From assembly GCF_024124765.2 (NCBI RefSeq), contig NZ_JAMXSR020000002.1:2220001-2284000 (forward strand): 64,000 nt of DNA, in the 5' to 3' direction. The stretch comes from Sphingomonas sp. H160509. GTDB lineage: Bacteria > Pseudomonadota > Alphaproteobacteria > Sphingomonadales > Sphingomonadaceae. Below the pieces are notes generated by a model that saw only the letters and a list, made by a program, of their open reading frames with translations, did no database searches and was not told the origin of the DNA. Below, in pieces: positions 48,546 through 57,033 of the stretch (its first letter is position 1; the number at the start of each line of letters is the position of its first letter). Both the position numbers and the translations under genes were made by a program.

Positions 48546-49786
48546 CTAGCCGTTCGCGACGGGGCGCGTGCCCGGCATGGTGGAGGGGGTCAGCATCGTG
48601 TGATTGCGGTTGGACTGCGAGCCGGGTGCGCTGTTGGCGCCGTCCTGTTTTATGTCAGCCGGCGCGGTCCAGTGGTTGCCGCTTCCCTTTTCGTTCGCGT
48701 CCTTCATCAGGGCGCCTTCGGGATGACCGGTGTCCTGCGGGCCCTTGCCGCCATTGACTCCGGGCATCGCCATACCGGCGTGCGAGTCCCCCCCCCGCCT
48801 TTGCCGCCGTGCATCATCTGCGACATGCAGACCTTGCCGGGCTGGACGCACTGTTCGACGACCAGCTTGAACATGTTCGGCTCGACCGCATTGTAATAGC
48901 GGACCGGGACCTTCTCGCTTGGCTTCTCCAGCTGGAGATAGCTGGCGCGGTTCAGACCGCCCCCACGCTGCTTGACCTGGTTGATCCAGGCATCGAAGCC
49001 CGCGTCGCTGACGCCGTGGAAGCGGAAGCGCATCCCCGAGAAGCCCGCGCCGCTATAGTTGGACGAGAAGCCCTCATAGTTGCCGGGCTTGTTGATGACC
49101 GCGTTCAGCGTCGTCTGCATGCCGGGCATCGTGTAGATCATGCCGGCGAGCGCAGGGATGTAGAACGCGTTCATCACCGATGACGAGGTCATCTGGAAGC
49201 GGATCGGCCGATCAACCGGCGCGGCCAGTTCGTTGACCGTGGCGATGCCATATTCCGGATAGATGAAGAGCCACTTCCAATCGAGCGCGACAACCTGAAC
49301 TTCCAGTGGTTTGCCGGCGCCGTTCGGACCGTTGCCTGCCTGCTGCTTGTCGACCAGGTTGCCGACCGGCACGTTGTTCGCGAGCGTCGGCGTGTCCGGC
49401 TTGATCCGGCCGAGCGGGCGATACGGATCGAGCAGATGCGTACTGGTCCAGGTCAGCGCGCCGAGCGCGATGATGATCAGCAGCGGGATGCCCCAGATCA
49501 ACAGCTCGAGGCCGACCGAGTGATCCCAGTTGGGTTCGTACTTGGCCGCCTTGTTCGACTGGCGATACCGGAACGCGAAGAACAGCGTGAGGCAGATCAC
49601 CGGCACGATGATCAGCAGCATCAGCCCGGTCGAGATCAGCACGAGGTCGCGCTGCTGCACTGCGATATCGCCGGATGGCGACATCACTACCCAGTCGCAA
49701 CCGCTGGTGAGCAGTGCCAAGGGCATGGCCACCAACCATTTTCGAGCCGAGATTTTGGTGCGGGAAAGCTGTGTCACGACGGTCAT
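48546..49786 (-). CDS. cyoA: Cytochrome o ubiquinol oxidase subunit II, frameshift in a nine-C run
   Basis: A 413-residue lipoprotein subunit after repair. Lipobox TSGC near residue 30, two membrane spans ([40 protein letters not shown]) and a cupredoxin-like domain ([65 protein letters not shown]) that lacks the CuA ligands, as in quinol oxidases. The C-terminus is a Gly/Met/His extension after MMHGGKGGG. Nine C at 48788-48796 (plus strand) break the frame; ten (or seven) joins it to [14 protein letters not shown]...PVANG. First gene of the operon, ribosome site AGGGGG. Confidence 0.92.
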
Positions 49787-49822
49787 TCGGTCCCCCTACG
49801 CCTCGGTTGCGCTGCGCTACAG

Positions 49823-49837
49823 TGGACAATTTGTCCA
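49823..49837. promoter_or_regulatory. Palindromic candidate operator ahead of cyoA
   Basis: TGGACAA-T-TTGTCCA is a perfect 7-base inverted repeat with one central base, 37 bases upstream of the cyoA start and 164 bases upstream of the divergent transporter gene. Symmetry and position make it a candidate binding site for a dimeric repressor or activator of the oxidase operon. The factor is unknown; it does not look like a published RegA site to me. Confidence 0.45.
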
Positions 49838-50000
49838 ATGGGCGCTGCACTGCAACATCGGCATGGTTTTATCGTCGCCCGGAGTAGCTATAGATCACCC
49901 CTGCCCGCATTGGGCGCGGGAGATTGGCGCGGAATATATCTGCCCGCATCCGCCGGAACAGCGTATCATCGGGTTCGCGCCCTGAAGAGCGAGTTGAAGA

Positions 50001-51332
50001 ATGAGTGTAAATACAGTCCCCGAGACGAGCTTCGAAGCCGATGCTCGCAGTATCCACAGCGACGGCGAGCACGTCACGCCCGGCGTGATCGCGATCGGCG
50101 TGGTGATCGGCCGCACCTCGGAATTCTTCGACTTCTTCGTGTACGCGATCGCCTCGGTGCTCGTGTTCCCGACCTTGGTCTTCCCGTATGTCGACCGATT
50201 GCAGGGCACGCTCTATTCGTTCGCGGTGTTCGCGCTGGCATTCTTCGCCCGGCCGATCGGCACGGTCATCTTCATCGCGGTCGATCGCGCCTATGGCCGC
50301 AGCGTGAAGCTGACGATCTCGATCTTCCTGCTCGGCACGTCGACGGTCGCGATGGGCTTCATCCCGAGCTATGATTCGGTCGGCAACTGGTCGGTCGCGA
50401 TCCTCGCGCTACTGCGCATCGGCCAGGGCATCGCGCTCGGTGGCGCCTGGGATGGTCTCGCCTCGCTGTTGTCGCTGAACTCGCCGGAAAAGCATCGCGG
50501 CTGGTACGCGATGCTGCCGCAGCTCGGTGCGCCGATCGGCCTGCTGGTCGCCAGCGGCCTGTTCGCGTTCTTCGTCGCCGCGCTGCCAACCGAGGATTTC
50601 TTCTCCTGGGGCTGGCGCTATCCGTTCTTCGTGGCGTTCGCGATCAACGTCGTGGCGCTGTTCGCGCGCCTTCGCCTGGTGGTAACGCCAGAGTTCGAAG
50701 AAATGTACGCCAAGCGCGAGCTCGAGCCTGCCCCGGTCGTCGAGACCGTGCAGTCGCAGTGGAAGGCGATCTGGCTCGGCTCGTTCGTGCCGCTCGCGAG
50801 CTTCGCGTTGTTCCACATGGTCACGGTGTTCCCGCTGTCGTGGGTCGTGCTGTTCACGCGTGAGGCACCGGCGCGCTTCCTGGTGGTCGAAGTGATTGGC
50901 GCGGTGATCGGCATCGGCGCGATGCTGGTGTCGGGGCTGCTCGCAGACCGGTTCGGGCGTCGTACGATGCTCGGCACGATCGCGGTGCTGATCGCTCTGT
51001 TCGCGATTGCCGCACCGAAGCTGCTCGATGGCGGCGACGTCGGCGAGCGCCTGTTCATGGGCGTCGGCTTCCTGCTGTTCGGCCTGTCGTTCGGCCAGTC
51101 CTCGGGCGCGATCGCGTCGAGCCTGTCGCCGCAGCACCGCTACACGGGCTCGGCACTGACGACCGATCTGGCGTGGCTGTTCGGTGCAGGGTTTGCGCCG
51201 CTGGCGGCGTTGCTGCTGACGAGCAAGCTGGGTCTGGCGGCAAGCGGCGCGTACCTGTTCTCGGGCGCGGTGTTCACGCTGATCGCACTGGGTCTGAACA
51301 AGCAGCTCGCCAAGCGCGACATCGCGCGGTGA
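50001..51332 (+). CDS. MFS transporter, metabolite:H+ symporter (MHS) type
   Basis: A 443-residue, 12-span transporter. The N-terminal half carries GRTSEFFDFFVYAIASVLVFP, the family-typical acidic/aromatic first helix of the MHS (ProP/ShiA/KgtP-like) group, then FFARPIGTVIFIAVDRAYGR with the MFS loop motif and RIGQGIALGGAWDG. The second half has GLLADRFGRRTMLG. MHS members import organic acids, proline/betaine or shikimate with protons. The substrate is not readable here. Divergent from cyoA; the shared intergenic palindrome could regulate either. Confidence 0.92.
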   Translation: MSVNTVPETSFEADARSIHSDGEHVTPGVIAIGVVIGRTSEFFDFFVYAIASVLVFPTLVFPYVDRLQGTLYSFAVFALAFFARPIGTVIFIAVDRAYGRSVKLTISIFLLGTSTVAMGFIPSYDSVGNWSVAILALLRIGQGIALGGAWDGLASLLSLNSPEKHRGWYAMLPQLGAPIGLLVASGLFAFFVAALPTEDFFSWGWRYPFFVAFAINVVALFARLRLVVTPEFEEMYAKRELEPAPVVETVQSQWKAIWLGSFVPLASFALFHMVTVFPLSWVVLFTREAPARFLVVEVIGAVIGIGAMLVSGLLADRFGRRTMLGTIAVLIALFAIAAPKLLDGGDVGERLFMGVGFLLFGLSFGQSSGAIASSLSPQHRYTGSALTTDLAWLFGAGFAPLAALLLTSKLGLAASGAYLFSGAVFTLIALGLNKQLAKRDIAR

Positions 51333-51422
51333 TTGGTCGGGGCTGACGGACTTACCGAACGGCCCCCTCACGAACGATTAGCACCGCCCGTTCCGGTACG
51401 AACGCGACCCACACCCATCTGC

Positions 51423-51523
51423 ACCACCCCGGCCGGGGCCCAGTTGGCAAGGTCGTGGTAACGACGCGCTATCCTTAGTTGGCACCGCCCCCCCAACTGG
51501 GCCCCGGCCTTCGCCGGGGTGGC
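51423..51523. repeat. Palindromic repeat, CCACCCCGGCGAAGGCCGGGG family
   Basis: Left arm ACCACCCCGGCCGGGGCCCAG TTGG is missing the CGAAG loop seen in other copies; right arm CCAACTGGGCCCCGGCCTTCGCCGGGGTGG is complete. It lies in the 324-base gap between convergent transporters. Confidence 0.85.
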
Positions 51524-51558
51524 GGCGGTTAGGAAGGCGCGGGCGCCCCACCAGAACG

Positions 51559-51637
51559 GTTCCCCCGCGAAGGCGGGGGCCAGGAGCCCCCAGCGCCACC
51601 GCCTGTAACCCTGGACTCCCGCCTTCGAGGGAGAACA
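51559..51637. repeat. Palindromic repeat, TCCCCCGCGAAGGCGGGGGCC family
   Basis: Left arm GGTTCCCCCGCGAAGGCGGG with CCAGGAGC; right arm GTAACCCTGG with ACTCCCGCCTTCGAGGGAGAAC. The copy at 61831-61908 has the same parts in the opposite order. Confidence 0.83.
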
Positions 51638-51656
51638 CTACTCGGTGGGCACTCAC

Positions 51657-52817
51657 TCAAACCCGCCGGCGATCCAGTCCCCAGGACACCGCCCAGATCG
51701 CAAACCCGCCAAGCGCCAGCGCCGTCCCGACCCAGCCGGTCGACGGCAACCCATACCCACCCGCAATCGCCAGCCCGCCAAGCCAAGGCCCAAGCGCATT
51801 GGCGGTATTGAACGCGGAGTGATTGAGCGCCACGGCCAGGGTCTGCGCCTCCTCTGCGACATCCATCAGCCGCGTCTGGAGGATCGTCGACAACCCGCCC
51901 CCGCACCCGATCAGTACCACCACCGGTAGCATCGCCCAGAGATGCGGCGTCGCCGGCGCGTAGAGCGCGAGCGCCCCTGCCCCGAACAGCAACGTGATCC
52001 CCGCCGCCGGCATCAGCGCCACGTCCGCCGCCTTGGCACAGACCAAGGTCCCGATCGTCATGCCGACGCCGAACAGTGCAAACGCAACCGGCGTGAACGC
52101 GGACGACACCCCCGTGACCTCGGTCAAGGTCGAGGCGAGATAGGTGTAGACACAGAAGATCCCGCCGAACCCGACCGCACCGATGGCAAGCGTCAGCCAC
52201 ACCTGCCCGTTACGTAGCGCCGCCAGTTCCCCGAGCGGGCTCGCATCCTTGGCGGGGCGCAAGACCGGCGCGAACCTGAACAACATCGCGACCGTCGCGG
52301 CCGCGATGATCGCGACGATCCCGAACCCCCAGCGCCAGCCGAACCACTGCCCGATGCCGTTCGCCAGCGGCACGCCAGCTATGGTTGCGATCGTCAGCCC
52401 GAGCATCATCCGCGACACCGCCCGCGACCGCTTCTCGCGCGGCACCATCGACGCCGCCACCAGCGATCCGACGCCGAAATACGCGCCATGAGGCAATCCG
52501 CTCAGGAACCTGGCCAACAGCATAAGGTGATAGGTCGGCGCGAGCGCGGACAGGCCGTTGGCGATCCCGAGGAACGTCATCAACCCGATCAGCAGCACTC
52601 GCCGCTCGATCTTCGCCGACAGCACCGCGATCGTCGGCGCACCGACGACGACGCCTAGCGCATACGCGCTGATGACGTGCCCCGCGGTCGGCTCGTCGAT
52701 ACCAAGTCCCCGCGCGAACTGCGGCAACAGGCTCATCGCCGCGAACTCTGTGGTCCCGATCGCGAACCCGCCGACGGCGAGCGCAAGCAGCGCCATGCGC
52801 GTATCGACAGGTTTCAT
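51657..52817 (-). CDS. MFS transporter, DHA1 (arabinose/drug efflux) type
   Basis: A 386-residue, 12-span exporter-like transporter starting MKPVDTRMALLALAVGGFAIGTTEFAAMSLLPQFA, the hallmark of the AraJ/YdhP/SotB-like DHA1 group. FLSGLPHGAYFGVGSLVAASM is the conserved helix-5 segment. The start at ATG 52817 avoids the Arg-rich upstream residues. Exported compound unknown (sugars, drugs or amino acid derivatives in relatives). Convergent with the MHS transporter across the repeat-rich gap. Confidence 0.92.
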   Translation of the reverse strand: MKPVDTRMALLALAVGGFAIGTTEFAAMSLLPQFARGLGIDEPTAGHVISAYALGVVVGAPTIAVLSAKIERRVLLIGLMTFLGIANGLSALAPTYHLMLLARFLSGLPHGAYFGVGSLVAASMVPREKRSRAVSRMMLGLTIATIAGVPLANGIGQWFGWRWGFGIVAIIAAATVAMLFRFAPVLRPAKDASPLGELAALRNGQVWLTLAIGAVGFGGIFCVYTYLASTLTEVTGVSSAFTPVAFALFGVGMTIGTLVCAKAADVALMPAAGITLLFGAGALALYAPATPHLWAMLPVVVLIGCGGGLSTILQTRLMDVAEEAQTLAVALNHSAFNTANALGPWLGGLAIAGGYGLPSTGWVGTALALGGFAIWAVSWGLDRRRV

Positions 52818-52877
52818 GGGGTATCTCTTTCGTAAGTCGGTGCGGCGCCACATGCTGCGCCGCAACATCGACCTATA

Positions 52878-53495
52878 TCAGCCCGGGCGGCGCATCTTGA
52901 ACAAGGAATCTTCCGTGATCGCAAAGTAATCCGCGGGGCCGCCTCCGCGCAGGATCGGTTGCGCGCGGGCGGTCTGGTAGACACCGTCCTCCAGCATCGC
53001 GGGATCAATGTGGATCGCGACAGCCTCGCCGAGCACCAGCCACTGGTCGAGCTCGCGGCCTTCCTTGGTCTCGAGCCGGATCAGCTGCGTCAGCTTGCAC
53101 TCGAACTGTGCGCGCGAAGCGGCAACGCGCGCCGGCTTGACCTTCGTCGAGGCCGCCATCTCCAGTCCGGCCAGCGCGAATTCGTCGACGTCCGCCGCCA
53201 CGCTCGCCGAGGTCGCGTTCATCGCCTCGCCCAGGTCGCGCGTGACGAGGTTCCAGACGAACTCGCCGGTCGCCTCGATATTGGCGACGCTGTCCTTCCA
53301 CCCCATCGACGAAAAGCCGATGATCGGCGGGGTGTAGTTGAACAGGTTGAAGAAGCTGTACGGCGCGAGGTTCGCGACGCCGTCGGCGGATACCGTACTG
53401 ACCCAACCGATCGGCCGCGGCGCGACGATCGCGTTGAGGGGATCGTGCGGCAGGCGATGGCCGTTTATGGGCTCGTAAGAATGCCATTCGGTCAT
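52878..53495 (-). CDS. Flavin reductase family protein
   Basis: A 205-residue FMN-binding split-barrel protein. NAIVAPRPIGWVSTVSADGVANLAPYSFF is the flavin-binding hallmark, followed by PPIIGFSSMGWKDSVANIEAT and EFVWNLVTRDLGEAMNATSA. Similar proteins reduce FMN or act in oxygenase pairs. It is divergent from the cytochrome b gene with a 51-base gap, so it may share regulation with it. Partner unknown. Confidence 0.9.
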   Translation of the reverse strand: MTEWHSYEPINGHRLPHDPLNAIVAPRPIGWVSTVSADGVANLAPYSFFNLFNYTPPIIGFSSMGWKDSVANIEATGEFVWNLVTRDLGEAMNATSASVAADVDEFALAGLEMAASTKVKPARVAASRAQFECKLTQLIRLETKEGRELDQWLVLGEAVAIHIDPAMLEDGVYQTARAQPILRGGGPADYFAITEDSLFKMRRPG

Positions 53496-53546
53496 ACATG
53501 TATTCCTGCTATGTCACGGTCTGACTGCCTATAGCTAAGGTCGAGC

Positions 53547-54293
53547 ATGAACGATCCCACTGCCCCGATTGTCATCAAGCGCCACCGGATGGCGACGCGC
53601 GTCTGGCACTGGGTGACGGTGGTGACGATGTTCATCATGATCGGCAGCGGCATCGGCATCCTGAAGGCGCATCCGCGGCTGTATTGGGGACGGTATGGCG
53701 CGAATTTCGATACCGCGTGGACGACGCTCGACCAGTGGCCGAGCTGGCTCGTGTCGCTGCTCAACCTGCTGACGATCCCGGCGGGCTATAATCTGGCGCT
53801 GTCGCGACGCTGGCACTTGTTGTTCGCGCTGGTGCTCGCCTTCGCGTTGCTCGGTTTCATGATCGTCAGCCTGATCAACAAGCACTTCCAGCGCGATCTG
53901 CGCGTGCGGGCCGCCGATCTGTCGCCGCGCGAAGTGGTGCATGACGTGAAGGAGCATCTCGCGTTCCGTTTTCACGATCCCAAGAAGCCGGGCGCGTACA
54001 ACATCCTCCAGAAGCTGTCCTACGTGGCGACGATCTTCGTTCTGATCCCGGTAATGATCCTGACCGGGCTGACGATGTCGCCGGGGATGGACGCGGCATG
54101 GCCGTGGCTGCTGGAGGTGTTCGGCGGACGGCAGTCGGCGCGATCGATCCACTTCATCGCTGCCACCGGGCTGGTGCTGTTCATCATCGCGCATCTGGCG
54201 CTGGTGATCCTCGCGGGGACGTGGAACGAGGTGCGCTCGATGATCACCGGGCGCTGGAAGGTTCCCGCCCACCCATCGGAGGACGTCGCATGA
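53547..54293 (+). CDS. Cytochrome b561-type membrane subunit
   Basis: A 248-residue di-heme cytochrome b-like protein with four or five spans. Candidate heme histidines appear in RHRMATRVWHWVTVVTMFIMIGSG, WHLLFALVLAFALLGF and FIAATGLVLFIIAHLALVIL (RSIHFIAATG). Members hand electrons to a periplasmic oxidoreductase, and here the next gene, overlapping by four bases, is exactly such an enzyme. Start ATG 53547. The N-terminal arginine-rich leader is short. Confidence 0.9.
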   Translation: MNDPTAPIVIKRHRMATRVWHWVTVVTMFIMIGSGIGILKAHPRLYWGRYGANFDTAWTTLDQWPSWLVSLLNLLTIPAGYNLALSRRWHLLFALVLAFALLGFMIVSLINKHFQRDLRVRAADLSPREVVHDVKEHLAFRFHDPKKPGAYNILQKLSYVATIFVLIPVMILTGLTMSPGMDAAWPWLLEVFGGRQSARSIHFIAATGLVLFIIAHLALVILAGTWNEVRSMITGRWKVPAHPSEDVA

Positions 54294-55051
54294 GCTCGCT
54301 GATCACCCGCCGCTCTCTCGTCATGGGCGCGACCGTCGGTGCAGGCGCGCTGCTGGCCGGCTGCGACAAGATCGCCGCGAACCCCGGGGCACGGAAGATC
54401 CTGTTCATGGGCGAGGACATGAACCGAGGGCTGCAACGCGCGCTTACCAACCGCAATGCGCTGGCGCCCGAGTTCAGCCCCGCGCAGATGTCGCCGATCT
54501 TCCGCTCGAACGGCACGAGCAATCCGGGGACTGCGGAGTATACCGCGATGGTCGCCAACAATTTCGCGGATTACCGGCTGAAGGTCGGCGGGTTGGTCGA
54601 TCGGCCGCTGTCGGTGTCGCTGCCGCAACTCCGCCAGATGCCGTCGCGTGCGCAGATCACGCGGCATGATTGCGTCGAGGGCTGGAGCGCGATCGGCAAA
54701 TGGCAGGGGCCGAAGCTCGGCGCGCTGCTGACCGCTGCGGGGTTGCAGAAGTCCGCGCGCTACATCGTGTTCACCTGCGCCGACTTGTTCGGCGGCGCGA
54801 ACTATTACGAGTCGGTCGATCTGGTCGACGCATTCCATCCGCAGACGATCCTCGCCTGGGCGCTGAACGATCAGGTGCTCGACGTCGCGCACGGCGCGCC
54901 TGTCCGTCTGCGGGTCGAACGACAGCTCGGGTACAAGCACGCCAAATACGTCATGGCGATCGACGCGGTCGCCAGTCTCGCCGGGATCGGCAAGGGCAAG
55001 GGCGGCTATTGGGAAGATAACGTGGATTATGACTGGTACGCAGGCATCTGA
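54290..55051 (+). CDS. Exported molybdopterin-dependent oxidoreductase (sulfite oxidase/YedY fold)
   Basis: A 253-residue enzyme that starts ITRRSLVMGATVGAGALLAGCDK: a twin-arginine-like RR plus a lipobox LLAGC, so a Tat-exported lipoprotein is predicted. The oxidoreductase molybdopterin-binding domain has LPQLRQMPSR, the cofactor-ligating cysteine C128 in RHDCVEGWSAIGKWQG, and YYESVDLVDAFHPQTILAW and GAPVRLRVERQLGYKHAKYV. Its cytochrome b partner precedes it with a four-base overlap, a pairing like MsrPQ or sulfite-oxidase-type systems. Substrate (sulfoxide, sulfite or other) unknown. Confidence 0.9.
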   Translation: MSSLITRRSLVMGATVGAGALLAGCDKIAANPGARKILFMGEDMNRGLQRALTNRNALAPEFSPAQMSPIFRSNGTSNPGTAEYTAMVANNFADYRLKVGGLVDRPLSVSLPQLRQMPSRAQITRHDCVEGWSAIGKWQGPKLGALLTAAGLQKSARYIVFTCADLFGGANYYESVDLVDAFHPQTILAWALNDQVLDVAHGAPVRLRVERQLGYKHAKYVMAIDAVASLAGIGKGKGGYWEDNVDYDWYAGI

Positions 55052-55101
55052 GCCGCCCCGAGGGGTAGCGCAATTCCGTACCAGTCATTAGCTAACGCGA
55101 C

Positions 55102-56328
55102 ATGGCCCTATTCGATCGTTTCCTGGCTCGGCAGGTTAAAACCGGCGAACTCACGCTCATCCACGCGGACGGCACGACCAAGCATTTCGGCAAGCCCGAT
55201 GCTGCGTATAACCCGGTCGCGATCCGGCTGACCCAGCCGGGCGTCGCCGGCGCGATCGTCCGTCATCCGGCGCTCGGCGCGGCGGAGGCGTTCATGGACG
55301 GCCGCCTGGTGATCGAGCGCGGTGACATTCGCGATCTGGTAAACCTGCTCAAGGGAAACAGCCCGTGGGAGCGTGGCGGTGGGCTCAATCCGTCGCTGCC
55401 GATCAAGCTGCTCGACAAGGTGGTGCACCGCGTCGACCGCGTGAACATGGCGCGCCGCTCGAAGAAGAACGTCGCGCATCATTACGATCTATCCGATCGT
55501 CTGTACGACCTGTTCCTCGACGCGGACCGGCAATATTCGTGCGCGTACTTCACTGGCGCTGGCAACAGCCTGGAGCAGGCGCAGAACGACAAGAAGGCGC
55601 ACATCGCCGCCAAGCTTGCGATCCAGCCGGGGATGCGCGTGCTCGACATCGGTTGCGGCTGGGGCGGGATGGCGCTGTACCTGCACGCGAAGACCGGCGC
55701 CGAAGTGCTGGGCGTGACGCTGAGCGAGGAGCAGTTGAAGGTCGCACGGCGGCGCGCCGAGGAAGCGGGCGTCGCCGACAAGGTGAAGTTCGAGCTGATA
55801 GACTATCGCGCGTTGACGGGAAGTTTCGACCGGATCGTCTCGGTCGGGATGTTCGAGCATGTCGGCCCGGCGCATTACAAGGCGTTCTTCCGCAAGTGCC
55901 GCGACCTGCTGACCGCGGACGGCGTCATGCTGCTCCACACGATCGGCCGGATGGGCGGTCCGGGCGTCACCGATACGTTTACGACGAAATACATCTTCCC
56001 GGGTGGGTACAACCCTGCGCTGTCGGAGATCGTGAAGGGGTATGAGGGGCTGCGGATGTTCCCGACCGATATCGAGGTGCTGCGCGTCCATTACGCGCTG
56101 ACGATCGACCTCTGGTATGATCGGACCGTGGCCGCGAAGGACGCGATCGTCACGCTCTATGACGAGCGGTTCTACCGGATGTGGACGTTCTATCTGGCAG
56201 GTGCCGCGGCGGCGTTCCGGACCGGGGGGATGGTCAATTACCAGATCCAGTTGTCGAAGAGCCGGATGACGTTGCCGCTGACGCGGGATTATATGATCGA
56301 GGGTGAGCGGGCGTTGCGCGAAGGTTGA
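55102..56328 (+). CDS. cfa: Cyclopropane-fatty-acyl-phospholipid synthase
   Basis: A 408-residue SAM-dependent enzyme that adds a methylene bridge to unsaturated acyl chains of membrane lipids, a stationary-phase and acid-stress adaptation. The SAM site is RVLDIGCGWGGMALYL (179-194), with NVAHHYDLSDRLYDLFLDADRQYSCAYF before it and FDRIVSVGMFEHVGPAHYKAFF after, including the bicarbonate-binding and active-site region of the family. Start ATG 55102, 50 bases after the oxidoreductase and possibly transcribed with it. A hairpin follows its stop directly. Confidence 0.95.
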   Translation: MALFDRFLARQVKTGELTLIHADGTTKHFGKPDAAYNPVAIRLTQPGVAGAIVRHPALGAAEAFMDGRLVIERGDIRDLVNLLKGNSPWERGGGLNPSLPIKLLDKVVHRVDRVNMARRSKKNVAHHYDLSDRLYDLFLDADRQYSCAYFTGAGNSLEQAQNDKKAHIAAKLAIQPGMRVLDIGCGWGGMALYLHAKTGAEVLGVTLSEEQLKVARRRAEEAGVADKVKFELIDYRALTGSFDRIVSVGMFEHVGPAHYKAFFRKCRDLLTADGVMLLHTIGRMGGPGVTDTFTTKYIFPGGYNPALSEIVKGYEGLRMFPTDIEVLRVHYALTIDLWYDRTVAAKDAIVTLYDERFYRMWTFYLAGAAAAFRTGGMVNYQIQLSKSRMTLPLTRDYMIEGERALREG

Positions 56329-56356
56329 GCTCTTCCCTTTCCTGAAAGGGAAGAGC
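56329..56356 (+). terminator. Perfect hairpin after cfa
   Basis: GCTCTTCCCTTTC pairs perfectly with GAAAGGGAAGAGC around two bases, one base after the stop codon. No U-tract follows, so it may stabilise or pause the transcript rather than terminate it. Confidence 0.55.
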
Positions 56357-56364
56357 CTGACCTG

Positions 56365-56474
56365 CTCCCCTCCCCTGTAAGGGGAGGGGCTGGGGGGTGG
56401 GTCTGCTGCTTGGGATGACCGGCACCTGCAAAACAGGCCAACCCACCCCTAACCCCTCCCATTCAGGGAGGGGG
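56365..56474. repeat. Palindromic repeat, CCCTCCCTGGAAGGGAGGG family
   Basis: CTCCCCTCCCCTGTAAGGGGA on the left and CCTCCCATTCAGGGAGGGG on the right flank GGGTGGGTCTG / CCAACCCACCC. It lies between convergent cfa and the EF-hand gene. Confidence 0.86.
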
Positions 56475-56491
56475 ATCGGTTGCGCTTTATG

Positions 56492-56884
56492 TTATCGCGG
56501 ACCCTGGACGTCGGCCTTCGCCGCAGCGCGCTCGTCGCCGCCGATCTTGCCGTCGTGGTTCGCATCGTATTTCGCGAAGGTCGCCGCGAGCAGTGCCTGC
56601 GCTTCGGCCTGCGTGACCTTGCCGTCCTTGTTCTTGTCCGCGCTGGTGAACCACAGGTCGGCGAGACGCTTGGCGTGAACCGGATCCGGGCGACCTTGAC
56701 CGCCGACTTTCATGTTGCCGATCCGTGCCTGTACTTCGGCGCGCGTGAGGACGCCGTCCTTGTTGGTATCCGACGCGGCGAACTCGGCCTTGAACTTGGC
56801 CGAGGCGGACGCGCGGGTTTCCTGCGCGAGCGCCGGAGTCGCAAGGCCGGCGAGAACGAGAAGGGTGAGGCTTTGGCGTAGCAC
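56492..56884 (-). CDS. Exported EF-hand calcium-binding protein
   Basis: A 130-residue protein starting at GTG 56884 with a signal peptide ([21 protein letters not shown]). Three EF-hand loops are visible: [24 protein letters not shown] and [12 protein letters not shown], each with Asp/Asn at positions 1, 3 and 5 and a Glu at the last position. Calcium buffering or signalling in the periplasm is inferred. A longer frame reaches back to 57007 but would destroy the signal peptide. Divergent from argG. Confidence 0.87.
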   Translation of the reverse strand: MLRQSLTLLVLAGLATPALAQETRASASAKFKAEFAASDTNKDGVLTRAEVQARIGNMKVGGQGRPDPVHAKRLADLWFTSADKNKDGKVTQAEAQALLAATFAKYDANHDGKIGGDERAAAKADVQGPR

Positions 56885-57033
56885 GGTGGGTAAACTCCAG
56901 AGGATTTGCGGCGCGAATAGCGGGGGATCGGTTGTACGCGCCATTAACGCGCGCGGTTGTATGCACAGGTTGCATGAGGGGCCCCCAGCGCATAGGGGCG
57001 CGGGCATTGGATATTGCCCGAAGGATTCTGCCC

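Noticed and set aside
49869..50209. Short antisense frames in the cyo/MHS promoter region
   Set aside because: No ribosome site or conserved composition; the region is better explained as a divergent promoter.
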